A DNA stretch of 64,000 nucleotides from the NCBI RefSeq assembly GCF_021442385.1, contig NZ_MUZA01000006.1:1-64000 (forward strand). Reading direction: 5' to 3'. Positions 33,601 through 41,205 of this stretch are shown in pieces. Every line of letters begins with the position of its first letter. Position 1 is the stretch's first letter. The position numbers and the translations under genes were made by a program. Under the pieces are notes generated by a model, which did no database searches, was not told the DNA's origin, and saw only the letters and a program-made list of their open reading frames with translations. This DNA is from Micromonospora sp. MH99. Lineage in GTDB: Bacteria; Actinomycetota; Actinomycetes; Mycobacteriales; Micromonosporaceae.

Positions 33601-35698
33601 GGGCACCGCCACGTTCTCCGACATCGCCAACGAGATCTCCCAGGCGCACAACTTCTGGATGGGCGACGCGTTCGCCTCCGGCGGTTCGGCCGGGTACGAC
33701 CACAAAAAGATGGGCATCACCGCCCGCGGGGCGTGGGAGTCGGTCAAGCGGCACTTCCGCGAGTTGGGCCTGGACACCCAGACCCAGGACTTCACGGTGG
33801 TGGGCGTCGGCGACATGTCCGGCGACGTCTTCGGCAACGGGATGCTGCTCTCCGAGCACATCCGGCTGGTGGCCGCGTTCGACCACCGGCACATCTTCCT
33901 CGACCCCGACCCGGACGCCGCCACCTCGTACGCGGAGCGTCGACGGCTGTTCGAGCTGCCCCGCTCCTCCTGGGAGGACTACAACCCCGAGTTGATCTCG
34001 GCCGGGGGCGGCATCTTCCCGCGTACCGCGAAGTCGATCCCGCTCACGCCGCAGGTCCGGGCGGCGATCGGCCTCGACGACGACGTCACGCAGCTGTCGC
34101 CGCAGGAGCTGATGAAGGCGATCGTCACCGCTCCGGTGGATCTGTTCTGGAACGGCGGCATCGGCACGTACGTCAAGGCGTCCACCCAGACCAACGCGGA
34201 GGTGGGCGACAAGTCCAACGACGCGATCCGGGTGGACGGGCGCAGCCTGCGCTGCCGGGTGGCGGGCGAGGGCGGCAACCTGGGCTGGACCCAGCTCGGC
34301 CGGATCGAGTACGCGTTGACCGGTGGCCGGATCTACACCGACTTCATCGACAACGCGGCAGGTGTGGACACCTCCGACCACGAGGTGAACATCAAGATCC
34401 TGCTCAACACGGCGGTGGCCGACGGCGAACTGACCACAGCCGAGCGGGACGAGCTGCTGGCCGGGATGACCGACGAGGTCGCCGAGCTGGTGCTGCGGGA
34501 CAACTACGACCAGGCCCGGGCGATCAACAACGCCCAGGCCCAGGCCGCCTCGCTGCTCCCGGTGCACCGCCGGATGATCAACGAGCTGGAGCGCTCCGGC
34601 GCGCTCGACAGGTCGCTGGAGGCGCTGCCGCCGGACGAGGAGCTGGCGGTGCGCAGCGAGTCCGGGCTGACCGCGCCGGAGTTCGCGGTGCTGCTCGCGT
34701 ACGTGAAGATCGTCCTGGAACGGGAGATCCTCACCGAGGGGTTGGCCGACGAGGAGTGGACGACCGACGTCCTGGTCAACTACTTCCCGACGCCGATGCG
34801 TGAGCGGTTCGCCGACCGGATGGGCCGGCACCGGCTCCGTCGGGACATCGTCACCACGGTGCTGGTCAACGAGGCGATCAACCGGGGCGGCATCTCGTTC
34901 GTCTTCCGGGTCGTCGAGGAGACGGCGGCCAGCGCCGCCGACGTGATCCGGGCGTACGTGGTGGTCCGCGAGGTCTTCGGGCTGCGTGAGCTGTGGGACA
35001 CGGTGGAGGCGCTGGACAACAAGGTCTCCCCGGAGCTGCAGACGAGCGTCTACCTCGACACCCGTCGGCTGCTCGACCGCGCGGTGCGCTGGCTGGTCAC
35101 CAACCGGCGCTCGCCGATCGACGTACCGACCGAGATCAACCGGCTGCGGGACGGGGTGGCCCGGCTGCTGCCCGGGCTCGAGGAACTGTTCTACGGCGGC
35201 GAGCGGCAGGCCATCGAGGCGCACATCGACTCGATGACCGAGCGGGGACTGCCCCGCGAGCTCGCCGAGCGGGCGACGCGGCTGATGTACAGCTTCGGCC
35301 TGCTGGACGTGGTGGAGACCGCGACCCGCAGCGGACGGGACGTCAGCGAGGTGGCCTCGGTCTACTTCGTGCTCTCCGACCTGTTCCGGGTGGACTCGCT
35401 GCTGTCGAAGATCTCCCTGCTGCCGCGCGAGGACCGCTGGCAGACTCTCGCACGGATGGCGCTGCGCTACGACCTGTACGCCGCGCTGGCCGCGCTCACG
35501 GCGGAGGTGCTCGACTCCACCCCGGAGGATCAGCCGCCGCACGAGCGGGTGCAGCAGTGGGAGCAGTCGAACGCCACGTCGATCCACCGGGCCCGCCGGG
35601 CGATGGGGGAGTTCGACGAGTCGCGGGCGGACCTCGCGGCCCTGTCCGTGCTGCTGCGACAGATCCGCACGCTGGTGCGGACCTCTGGCGCGGCCTGA
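30617..35698 (+). CDS. gdh: NAD-specific glutamate dehydrogenase, GDH180 type
   Basis: A 1693-residue enzyme of the 180-kDa NAD-glutamate dehydrogenase class, oxidising glutamate to 2-oxoglutarate and ammonia. The first 800 residues hold ACT-like regulatory segments (for example [33 protein letters not shown] and [34 protein letters not shown]). The catalytic core begins near residue 880 with [32 protein letters not shown] and [10 protein letters not shown] (catalytic Lys region near 934), then the Rossmann part with [18 protein letters not shown]. A helical C-terminal domain includes [29 protein letters not shown]. In mycobacteria and streptomycetes this class is controlled by GarA-type FHA proteins. 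ATG 30617 follows GAGGGGAG; GTG 30608 is less likely. A textbook terminator follows the stop. Confidence 0.95.
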   Translation: [1693 protein letters not shown]

Positions 35699-35713
35699 TT
35701 CGGTACGCCGGAC

Positions 35714-35757
35714 GCGGTCCGGCCGGTCGGGGTGACCCGACCGGCCGGACCGCTTTT
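35714..35757. terminator. Intrinsic terminator between gdh and the sortase gene
   Basis: A perfect 18-bp stem (35714-35731 with 35736-35753) closes on GTGA and is followed by TTTT at 35754-35757. It ends gdh on the plus strand and may also serve the convergent sortase transcript. Confidence 0.92.
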
Positions 35758-35770
35758 GTGTACGTCCGCC

Positions 35771-36496
35771 TCACGCCGCCAGGGTGGCGAAGACGACCAC
35801 GTTGTCCCGGTAGCTCCGAACCGCCTCGTCGAACTGGCCGCCGCAGGTGACCACCCGCAGCCCGGGCCGGTCGTTCGGTCCGTACACCAGCTCGGTGGGA
35901 AACGACGTCTTCGGGTACGACTTCACCGAGTCGACCCGGAACGTCGCCGGCTGGCCGTCCGCCCGCTGCACCGTGATCGTGTCGCCGGGCACGAGGGAAC
36001 CGAGGTTGAAGAACACGGCCGGGCCGAGCTTCGCCGAATCCACGTGCCCGACGATTACCGCGTTGCCGGTCTCACCGGGGCTCGCGCCCGGCTCGTACCA
36101 GCCAGCCTGGTCGGCCTGCTCCAACGGGGGGACCTGGACGGTGCCGTCCGGGTTGGTGCCGAGCGACATGATCGTCGCGTTGACGCCGATGCGGGGGATC
36201 TCGATGGTGGTCGGGGCAGCCCGGTCCAGCCCGACGGGAACGTCGCCCTGCGCGGCGTGCTCGCCGTCGCCCGGATTCGTGGCGTCGTCCCCGGTGGCCG
36301 TTGGCCCGGGGACCTCGGGGCCGGCCTGGGCTTGCGGCTGCGGAGGGCGGGGAGCGGGCCCGGTCTGCAACGAGGCGCCGATCATGCCGGCGCCGATCAT
36401 GGCCAGGGTGACGACGACGGCCGCGCCGGCGGCACGCCACGGTCTCCCGTGACGGCCGCCGGCCCGTGTCGCCGTCACGTCAGACGAGGGAACCAT
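35771..36496 (-). CDS. Class F sortase
   Basis: A 241-residue sortase. An N-terminal membrane anchor (about residues 22-45) and a 45-residue Pro/Gln/Ala linker precede the catalytic beta-barrel (TTIEIPRIGVNATIMSLG...). The active-site triad is visible: His151 (IVGHVDS), Cys218 (RVVTCGG) and Arg230 (SYRDN). Short sortases of this layout in actinobacteria are class F, which attach surface proteins or act as housekeeping sortases. The ATG at 36496 overlaps the upstream gene by 17 bases; a GTG at 36478 is an alternative with a 1-base gap. Either way it is the second gene of an operon whose first gene is a likely substrate with a C-terminal sorting-like tail. Confidence 0.9.
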   Translation of the reverse strand: MVPSSDVTATRAGGRHGRPWRAAGAAVVVTLAMIGAGMIGASLQTGPAPRPPQPQAQAGPEVPGPTATGDDATNPGDGEHAAQGDVPVGLDRAAPTTIEIPRIGVNATIMSLGTNPDGTVQVPPLEQADQAGWYEPGASPGETGNAVIVGHVDSAKLGPAVFFNLGSLVPGDTITVQRADGQPATFRVDSVKSYPKTSFPTELVYGPNDRPGLRVVTCGGQFDEAVRSYRDNVVVFATLAA

Positions 36497-37862
36497 CGGT
36501 CCGCCGACGACGCATCAGAACGATCCCGCCCAGCGCGGCAGCGCCGAGCAGGCTCGCGCCACCGGTGGCCAGGCCACGGTCGGTGCCGGCGCTGACGCCA
36601 CCGTCACCACCGTCGACCCCACCGTGGGGCAGCACGACCAGTTCGCCCTCGCCGCACGAGCCCTTGAGCTCGTAGCGGCCCGGCTTGGCGTCCTTGTCGA
36701 CCTTGGCCTCGCCGTAGTACACGAACTCGCGCTCGTGCTCCCGGCCGTTCTCGCCCTTGCCGTGGTCGCCGTACTCGTCCGAGCCGTACTCCTTGTCCGA
36801 GCCGTACTCGTCGTCGGAGCCGTACTCGTGGCCCTTGGACTCGCGGCCCTCGGACTCGCGGCCCTTGTCCGAGCCGTACTCGTCGTCCGAGCCGTACTCG
36901 TGGCCCTTGGACTCCCAGCCCTTGTCCGAGCCGTACTCCTTGTCCGAGCCGTACTCGTCGTCCGAGCCGTACTCGTGGCCCTTGGAGTCCCAGTCCTTCT
37001 TGTCCTCGTCCTTGGACTCCCAGTCCTTCTTGCCTTCGTCCTTGGACTCCCAGTCCTTCTTGCCTTCGTCCTTGGACTCCCAGTCCTTCTTGCCTTCGTC
37101 CTTGGACTCCCAGTCCTTCTTGCCTTCGTCCTTGGACTCCCAGTCCTTCTTGCCTTCGTCCTTGGACTCCCAGTCCTTCTTGCCTTCGTCCTTGGACTCC
37201 CAGTCCTTCTTGCCTTCGTCCTTGGAGTCCCAGTCCTTCTGGTCGCGGCTGTCGTCCGCGTCCTGGCCGTGCTCCTCGCCCTTCCAGTCCTTGCTGTCCT
37301 CGTCGCCGTAGGCGTCGGCGGCAGCGCCGCCGCCCTGGCCACCAGGCTGGGCGTCGTCGGCGGGCGGCTGCGACTTGTCGTCGCCGTTCTCGCCCTTGCC
37401 GTTCTCGTCCTTGCCCTCGTGGCCCTTGCCCTGCTCGTCCTTGCCGTGCTCGTCCTTGCCCTGTTCGTCCTTGCCGTGCTCGTCCTTGCCCTTGTCGTCC
37501 TTGCCGTGCTCGTCCTTGCCGTGCTCGTCCTTGCCCTGTTCGTCCTTGCCCTTGTCGTCGTGGTCGTAGGAGTCCTCCTCCTCGCTCCACTCGCCGCGGT
37601 CCTCGCCCCGGTCTTCCCGCGCCGGCTTGAGCTTGACCTTGCCGGTGACCTTGGACCACACGTACGCGTGCTCCTGCCGATCCGGGCAGATCTCGAGGAG
37701 CTTGACCTCGTCGCCGGCCTTCACGACGTGCGGCTTGGCGTAGACCTTGCCGTCATCGTCGTGGTGCCCGTCGGCGAACGCGATCCCCGGCGCGAACACC
37801 AGGAGCGACGCGCCGCCGAGCGCGGCGCCCGCAACGACCTTCCCGAGCATCTTCTTAGCCAT
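36480..37862 (-). CDS. Repeat-rich surface protein, probable sortase substrate
   Basis: A 460-residue exported protein. Residues 1-30 are a signal peptide (AFA before DGHH). Residues 38-80 (YAKPHVVKAGDEVKLLEICP with Cys59, VWSKVTGKVKL) look like the first half of an Ig-like domain. Residues about 81-377 are highly charged repeats: KDEHG/KDEQG pentamers, seven KDEGKKDWES-type decamers, then YGSDDE/YGSDKE units. Residues 378-415 (FVYYGEAKVDKDAKPGRYELKGSCGEGELVVL with Cys403) look like the second half of the same domain. The end, GLATGG followed by a membrane helix and RRRR, resembles a sortase signal, though not a perfect LPxTG. Start: ATG 37862 after GGATGGAG. Its neighbour is a class F sortase. 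Confidence 0.82.
   Translation of the reverse strand: MAKKMLGKVVAGAALGGASLLVFAPGIAFADGHHDDDGKVYAKPHVVKAGDEVKLLEICPDRQEHAYVWSKVTGKVKLKPAREDRGEDRGEWSEEEDSYDHDDKGKDEQGKDEHGKDEHGKDDKGKDEHGKDEQGKDEHGKDEQGKGHEGKDENGKGENGDDKSQPPADDAQPGGQGGGAAADAYGDEDSKDWKGEEHGQDADDSRDQKDWDSKDEGKKDWESKDEGKKDWESKDEGKKDWESKDEGKKDWESKDEGKKDWESKDEGKKDWESKDEGKKDWESKDEDKKDWDSKGHEYGSDDEYGSDKEYGSDKGWESKGHEYGSDDEYGSDKGRESEGRESKGHEYGSDDEYGSDKEYGSDEYGDHGKGENGREHEREFVYYGEAKVDKDAKPGRYELKGSCGEGELVVLPHGGVDGGDGGVSAGTDRGLATGGASLLGAAALGGIVLMRRRRTDGSLV
37021..37230. repeat. Tandem 30-bp repeat array inside the surface protein gene
   Basis: Seven 30-bp units run head to tail, six of them (37021-37200) identical in every base and the seventh differing at one position (GAGTCC for GACTCC). 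Each unit encodes ten residues of KDEGKKDWES type. Identical synonymous positions point to recent expansion by slippage or unequal exchange. The copy number probably varies between strains, and assembly from short reads may be unreliable here. Confidence 0.9.
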
Positions 37863-38182
37863 GACCTGCGTCACTCCATCCCTGTTGTCCTGAGCTCGGC
37901 GACAACCGAGCTAAGACCGACGTTAGACCGTTTCATGACTTATGAAGTGAAAGATTCGCGTTTTGACCTTTGCTGGTGGTAAGCGGCTAAGGGGTGCTAC
38001 GCGGCTTTCCCGGCTCGCAGTGCCGTCTCGGAACCCGCGCGGCCTTGCGTGCGGCCCGCGCTGTTACCGCCCCCCAGTACGCGACCCGCAGCGGTCATCC
38101 CGGTAAGAGGCGACAGGTGCCGCTCGCGCTGCTCGGGGGTATCGTCCGAGTTGAGGGCAGGCCGCGCATCGAGCCATTGCCA
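37863..38182. other. Gene-free divergent promoter region
   Basis: The 586 bases between the surface protein start and the cellulase start (38449) hold no convincing gene. The stretch 37905-37985 is AT-rich (GTTAGACCGTTTCATGACTTATGAAG) and probably contains the surface protein promoter. The remainder to 38448 contains the CebR-type box at 38183-38196 and a long GC-rich cellulase leader of about 250 bases. Confidence 0.6.
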
Positions 38183-38196
38183 TGGAAGCGCTCCCA
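38183..38196 (+). promoter_or_regulatory. CebR-type operator upstream of the cellulase
   Basis: TGGAAGCGCTCCCA differs by one base from the 14-bp palindrome TGGGAGCGCTCCCA bound by CebR, the cellobiose/cellotriose-responsive LacI-family repressor of cellulose genes in Streptomyces. It lies 252 bases upstream of the cellulase ATG. cebR itself is not in the window. Confidence 0.85.
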
Positions 38197-38448
38197 TGCA
38201 AGAATCGGCGCACGCGGTTCGGGGAGCCACACCGCGCAGGCAGGTCGTCGAGGGCATCCGGTTCGCCGGGCGACAACCGGCCGCCGAACGGTCGGCCCCG
38301 CGCCGGCCAATCACCACCACCACCGCCCGTCCGGGTCGGGCACCCCCCAATGAATCCCGTGGCGCCGGAGGCCGTCCGTGCAGGACGCCCACCGGGCCGT
38401 CTCGCCGGGCCGAACGCGCGCCCGGTCTCGCCCAAGGAGATCAGTGGC

Positions 38449-40254
38449 ATGAATGTGTGGAGAAGGCTGTCCGGCCCACGCCGGACCCTCGCGCTCGCCG
38501 GCGCGGGCGTTCTGGTCGCCGGCGGGCTGGTGACGATCCCGGTCACCGCGGCGCAGGCCGCGACGCAGTGCGACATCGCGTACACGACCAATGACTGGCA
38601 GGGCGGCTTCACCGCCAACATCACCATCAAGAACCTCGGCGACCCGGTCAACGGTTGGACGCTCGGCTGGACCTTCCCCAACTCGAGCCAGCGGGTGCAG
38701 CAGGGCTGGTCGGCGGAGTTCACCCAGTCCGGCAGCCAGGTCACCGCCCGCAGCATGTCCTACAACGGCACGCTGGCGACCGGCGCCTCGACGACCCTCG
38801 GGTTCAACGGCGCGTGGAGCGGCAGCAACCCGAAGCCGACCTCGTTCACCCTGAACGGTGTGGTCTGCAACGGTGGCACCGGTAACCCGACCACCCCGCC
38901 GCCCACCACGCCCCCGCCGACCACGCCCCCGCCCACCACGCCTCCGCCCACGACCCCTCCGCCCACGACGCCGCCGCCGACCACCCCGCCCCCCGGGACC
39001 AAGGTCGACAACCCGTACGCCGGTGTGCGCGGATACGTGAACCCGGAGTGGAAGGCCAAGGCGGACGCCGAGCCGGGCGGAAGCCGGGTCTCGAACAACC
39101 CCACCGCCGTCTGGCTGGACCGGATCGCCGCCATCAACGGCACTCCGAACAGCAGCTCGAACGGCGCGTTCGGGGTGCGGGAGCACCTGGACGAGGCGCT
39201 GCGTCAGGGCGCCGGCTACATCCAGTTCGTGATCTACAACCTGCCCGGCCGGGACTGCTCGGCGCTCGCCTCCAACGGTGAGCTGGGTCCGGACGAACTG
39301 CCCCGGTACAAGGCCGAGTACATCGACCCGATCGCCGCGATCCAGAGCGACTCGAAGTACCGGAACATCCGGATCATCAACGTCATCGAGATCGACTCGC
39401 TGCCGAACCTGGTGACCAACACGTCCGGCCAGGCCGGCGGCACGGTCATGTGTGACACGGTCAAGGCCAACGGCGCGTACGTGAACGGTGTCGGCTACGC
39501 CCTCGCCAAGCTGGGCGCGATCGGCAACGTCTACAACTACATCGACGCCGGGCACCACGGCTGGCTCGGTTGGGACAGCAACTTCGGCCCGACCGCCGAC
39601 ATCCTGAAGACCGCAGCTGTCGCCTCCGGCAGCACTGTCAACAACGTGCACGGCTTCATCACCAACACCGCCAACTACTCGGCGCTCACGGAGCCGTACT
39701 TCAAGGTCACCGACAACGTGAACGGCCAGACGGTGCGGCAGTCCAAGTGGGTCGACTGGAACTTCTACGTCGACGAGCTGTCCTTCGCCCAGGCGTTCCG
39801 TACCAAGCTGATCTCGGTCGGCTTCAACTCCAACATCGGCATGCTGATCGACACGTCCCGCAACGGCTGGGGCGGCGCCAACCGGCCCACCGGACCGGGC
39901 GCGACCACCAGCGTGGACACGTACGTCAACGGTGGCCGGATCGACCGTCGGGCCCACGCCGGCAACTGGTGCAACCAGGCAGGTGCCGGTCTCGGCGAGC
40001 GACCGCAGGCGAACCCGGCGCCGGGCATCGACGCCTACGTCTGGGTGAAGCCCCCGGGTGAGTCGGACGGCTCCAGCTCGGAGATCCCGAACAACGAGGG
40101 CAAGGGCTTCGACCGGATGTGCGACCCGACGTACGGCGGCAACGCCCGCAACGGCAACAACCCGACCGGTGCCCTGCCGAACGCGCCGATCTCCGGTGCG
40201 TGGTTCTCCGCCCAGTTCCGGGAGCTGATGCAGAACGCGTACCCGGCTCTCTGA
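38449..40254 (+). CDS. Secreted cellulase: CBM2 plus glycoside hydrolase family 6
   Basis: A 601-residue secreted enzyme cutting beta-1,4-glucan, probably a cellobiohydrolase by size and loop content. Residues 1-37 are the signal peptide (AQA site). Residues 38-140 are a family 2 carbohydrate-binding module with bracketing Cys41 and Cys140 and surface Trp (NDWQGGF, NGWTLGW, GAWSGSNPKP). Residues 147-181 are a linker of seven PTTPP repeats. Residues about 188-601 are the GH6 catalytic domain with YIQFVIYNLPGRDCSALASNGEL and NVIEIDSLPN, where Asp316 is the probable acid (the usual E-P-D is E-I-D here). ATG 38449 follows AAGGAGA. A CebR-type box upstream predicts induction by cello-oligosaccharides. 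A strong terminator follows. Confidence 0.95.
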   Translation: MNVWRRLSGPRRTLALAGAGVLVAGGLVTIPVTAAQAATQCDIAYTTNDWQGGFTANITIKNLGDPVNGWTLGWTFPNSSQRVQQGWSAEFTQSGSQVTARSMSYNGTLATGASTTLGFNGAWSGSNPKPTSFTLNGVVCNGGTGNPTTPPPTTPPPTTPPPTTPPPTTPPPTTPPPTTPPPGTKVDNPYAGVRGYVNPEWKAKADAEPGGSRVSNNPTAVWLDRIAAINGTPNSSSNGAFGVREHLDEALRQGAGYIQFVIYNLPGRDCSALASNGELGPDELPRYKAEYIDPIAAIQSDSKYRNIRIINVIEIDSLPNLVTNTSGQAGGTVMCDTVKANGAYVNGVGYALAKLGAIGNVYNYIDAGHHGWLGWDSNFGPTADILKTAAVASGSTVNNVHGFITNTANYSALTEPYFKVTDNVNGQTVRQSKWVDWNFYVDELSFAQAFRTKLISVGFNSNIGMLIDTSRNGWGGANRPTGPGATTSVDTYVNGGRIDRRAHAGNWCNQAGAGLGERPQANPAPGIDAYVWVKPPGESDGSSSEIPNNEGKGFDRMCDPTYGGNARNGNNPTGALPNAPISGAWFSAQFRELMQNAYPAL

Positions 40255-40320
40255 TCGGGTAGCTCACGCGCCAACCCGCTGCCGGCAGTAGGTGAGGCAC
40301 TGCCGGCGGCAGGTTTCCCC

Positions 40321-40361
40321 GGGGTCCCCGGTCCGACCAGTACGGTCGGGCCGGGGACCCC
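40321..40361. terminator. Terminator after the cellulase gene
   Basis: An 18-bp stem with one G-T pair (GGGGTCCCCGGTCCGACC at 40321-40338 with 40344-40361) is followed by CCCTT. It lies between the cellulase and a convergent gene. Confidence 0.75.
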
Positions 40362-40376
40362 CCTTGTCCGCCCACG

Positions 40377-40763
40377 TCAGGGCACGGTGCGCTCGATCGC
40401 CGCGCGCCCGTGTTCGGCCAGGTCGCGACGGGCCTTCTCCAGGTTCTCCGGGGTGAGGTCCTGCCCGCGGGCCATCACCAGGTCCTCCGGTTCCCAGGGC
40501 TGCTCGGCCCCGGTACGGATGTTGTCGCCGCCCGCGCCGGTGCCCGTTCCGGTGGCGCCGGTGCCGGCGGCGTACGGATCGCCGATGAGGTCGTCGATGT
40601 CCGGAGCGAGGTCCTCCGGCCGGTCGCGGGGCTCGGTGAAGGTCGGCGTGTCACGGTCGGGCCCGCCTCCGGTCCGCAGCTGCCCGACGGTGCTGTCGTC
40701 GTCCACGGCAGCTGCCGTTTCCGGGCTCTCCTCCAGCGGGGGTCGGCGGTCGCGATCGGTCAT
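40377..40763 (-). CDS. Hypothetical disordered protein
   Basis: A 128-residue acidic, Gly/Thr/Asp-rich protein with no family I recognise. Most of it is predicted disordered (PLEESPETAAAVDDDSTVGQL; a GTGATGTGTGAGG stretch). Only the last 35 residues look ordered: EPEDLVMARGQDLTPENLEKARRDLAEHGRAAIERTVP, one or two amphipathic helices. ATG 40763 (MTDRDRRPPLEE) follows CAGGAGGGCACC, a good ribosome site, which with codon bias supports a real gene. It is a lone gene convergent with the cellulase. The arrangement of a disordered head and helical end is common in small actinobacterial proteins of unknown role. Confidence 0.7.
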   Translation of the reverse strand: MTDRDRRPPLEESPETAAAVDDDSTVGQLRTGGGPDRDTPTFTEPRDRPEDLAPDIDDLIGDPYAAGTGATGTGTGAGGDNIRTGAEQPWEPEDLVMARGQDLTPENLEKARRDLAEHGRAAIERTVP

Positions 40764-40835
40764 GGTGCCCTCCTGTGTCCGACACGGTGCCTGATCCCCC
40801 CTCGCGTACCCGGTGCGGGGAAGCCCATGCGCGAC

Positions 40836-40865
40836 GCCGGCGCCGTCCGTGTGGACGGCGCCGGC
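40836..40865. terminator. Perfect hairpin after the small membrane protein gene
   Basis: GCCGGCGCCGTCC at 40836-40848 pairs perfectly with 40853-40865 over GTGT. It is 15 bases beyond the stop of the minus-strand membrane protein gene and upstream of the next minus-strand gene. Confidence 0.7.
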
Positions 40866-40880
40866 GCGGCGGGCATGAGG

Positions 40881-41189
40881 TCAGCTGTCGGGCTGTTGCT
40901 CGTTCGGGGACGGCGCCTCCGCCGGGCGCAGCCACTGCCAGAGCAGCATGATCAGGCCGAACGCGAGCATCACGAGCCCGGCCCACAGGTTGATGCGGAC
41001 ACCCTCGGCCTTGTCGATCTCGGCCCGGCTGTCGAAGACGCCGATCAGCGTCACGATGATCCCGTACGCCACGAAGAGGCCACCGATCACCCGACGGATG
41101 TCGAACAGTCGGGCGGCGGCGGAGCGGCGCTCCTCGGCCTGCGTCTCGTCGATCAACGGGTCCTGCGCCGGCTGGCCGTCGTTGCTCAT
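40881..41189 (-). CDS. Small two-helix membrane protein linked to the symporter
   Basis: A 102-residue protein. Residues 1-30 are soluble and acidic, followed by two membrane helices, about 33-52 (VIGGLFVAYGIIVTLIGVFD) and 66-87 (INLWAGLVMLAFGLIMLLWQWL), and a Pro/Gln-rich tail. I do not recognise a named family, though small proteins of this layout often follow sodium:solute symporter genes in actinobacteria. Start ATG 41189 is preceded by AGGAAAGGAGT. It begins only 16 bases after the symporter stop, so the two are one operon and the small protein may be an accessory subunit. Function otherwise unknown. Confidence 0.78.
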   Translation of the reverse strand: MSNDGQPAQDPLIDETQAEERRSAAARLFDIRRVIGGLFVAYGIIVTLIGVFDSRAEIDKAEGVRINLWAGLVMLAFGLIMLLWQWLRPAEAPSPNEQQPDS

Positions 41190-41205
41190 CTGGCCGACTC
41201 CTTTC

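Noticed and set aside
30044..35587. Very long open frame on the minus strand opposite gdh (about 1850 codons)
   Set aside because: It is antisense to a clearly recognisable 180-kDa glutamate dehydrogenase. Its translation is rich in His, Arg, Val and Gly with no domain, as expected from the complement of GC3-biased coding DNA.
37021..37230. Regular 30-bp repeats resembling a CRISPR array
   Set aside because: The units are directly adjacent with no spacers, lie in frame within a signal-peptide-bearing gene and encode perfect decapeptides; no cas genes are present.
37920..37934. TTAGACCGTTTCATG before the surface protein as an acyl-CoA operator
   Set aside because: Spacing between half-sites is one base short and the first half lacks CG; treated as ordinary AT-rich promoter sequence.
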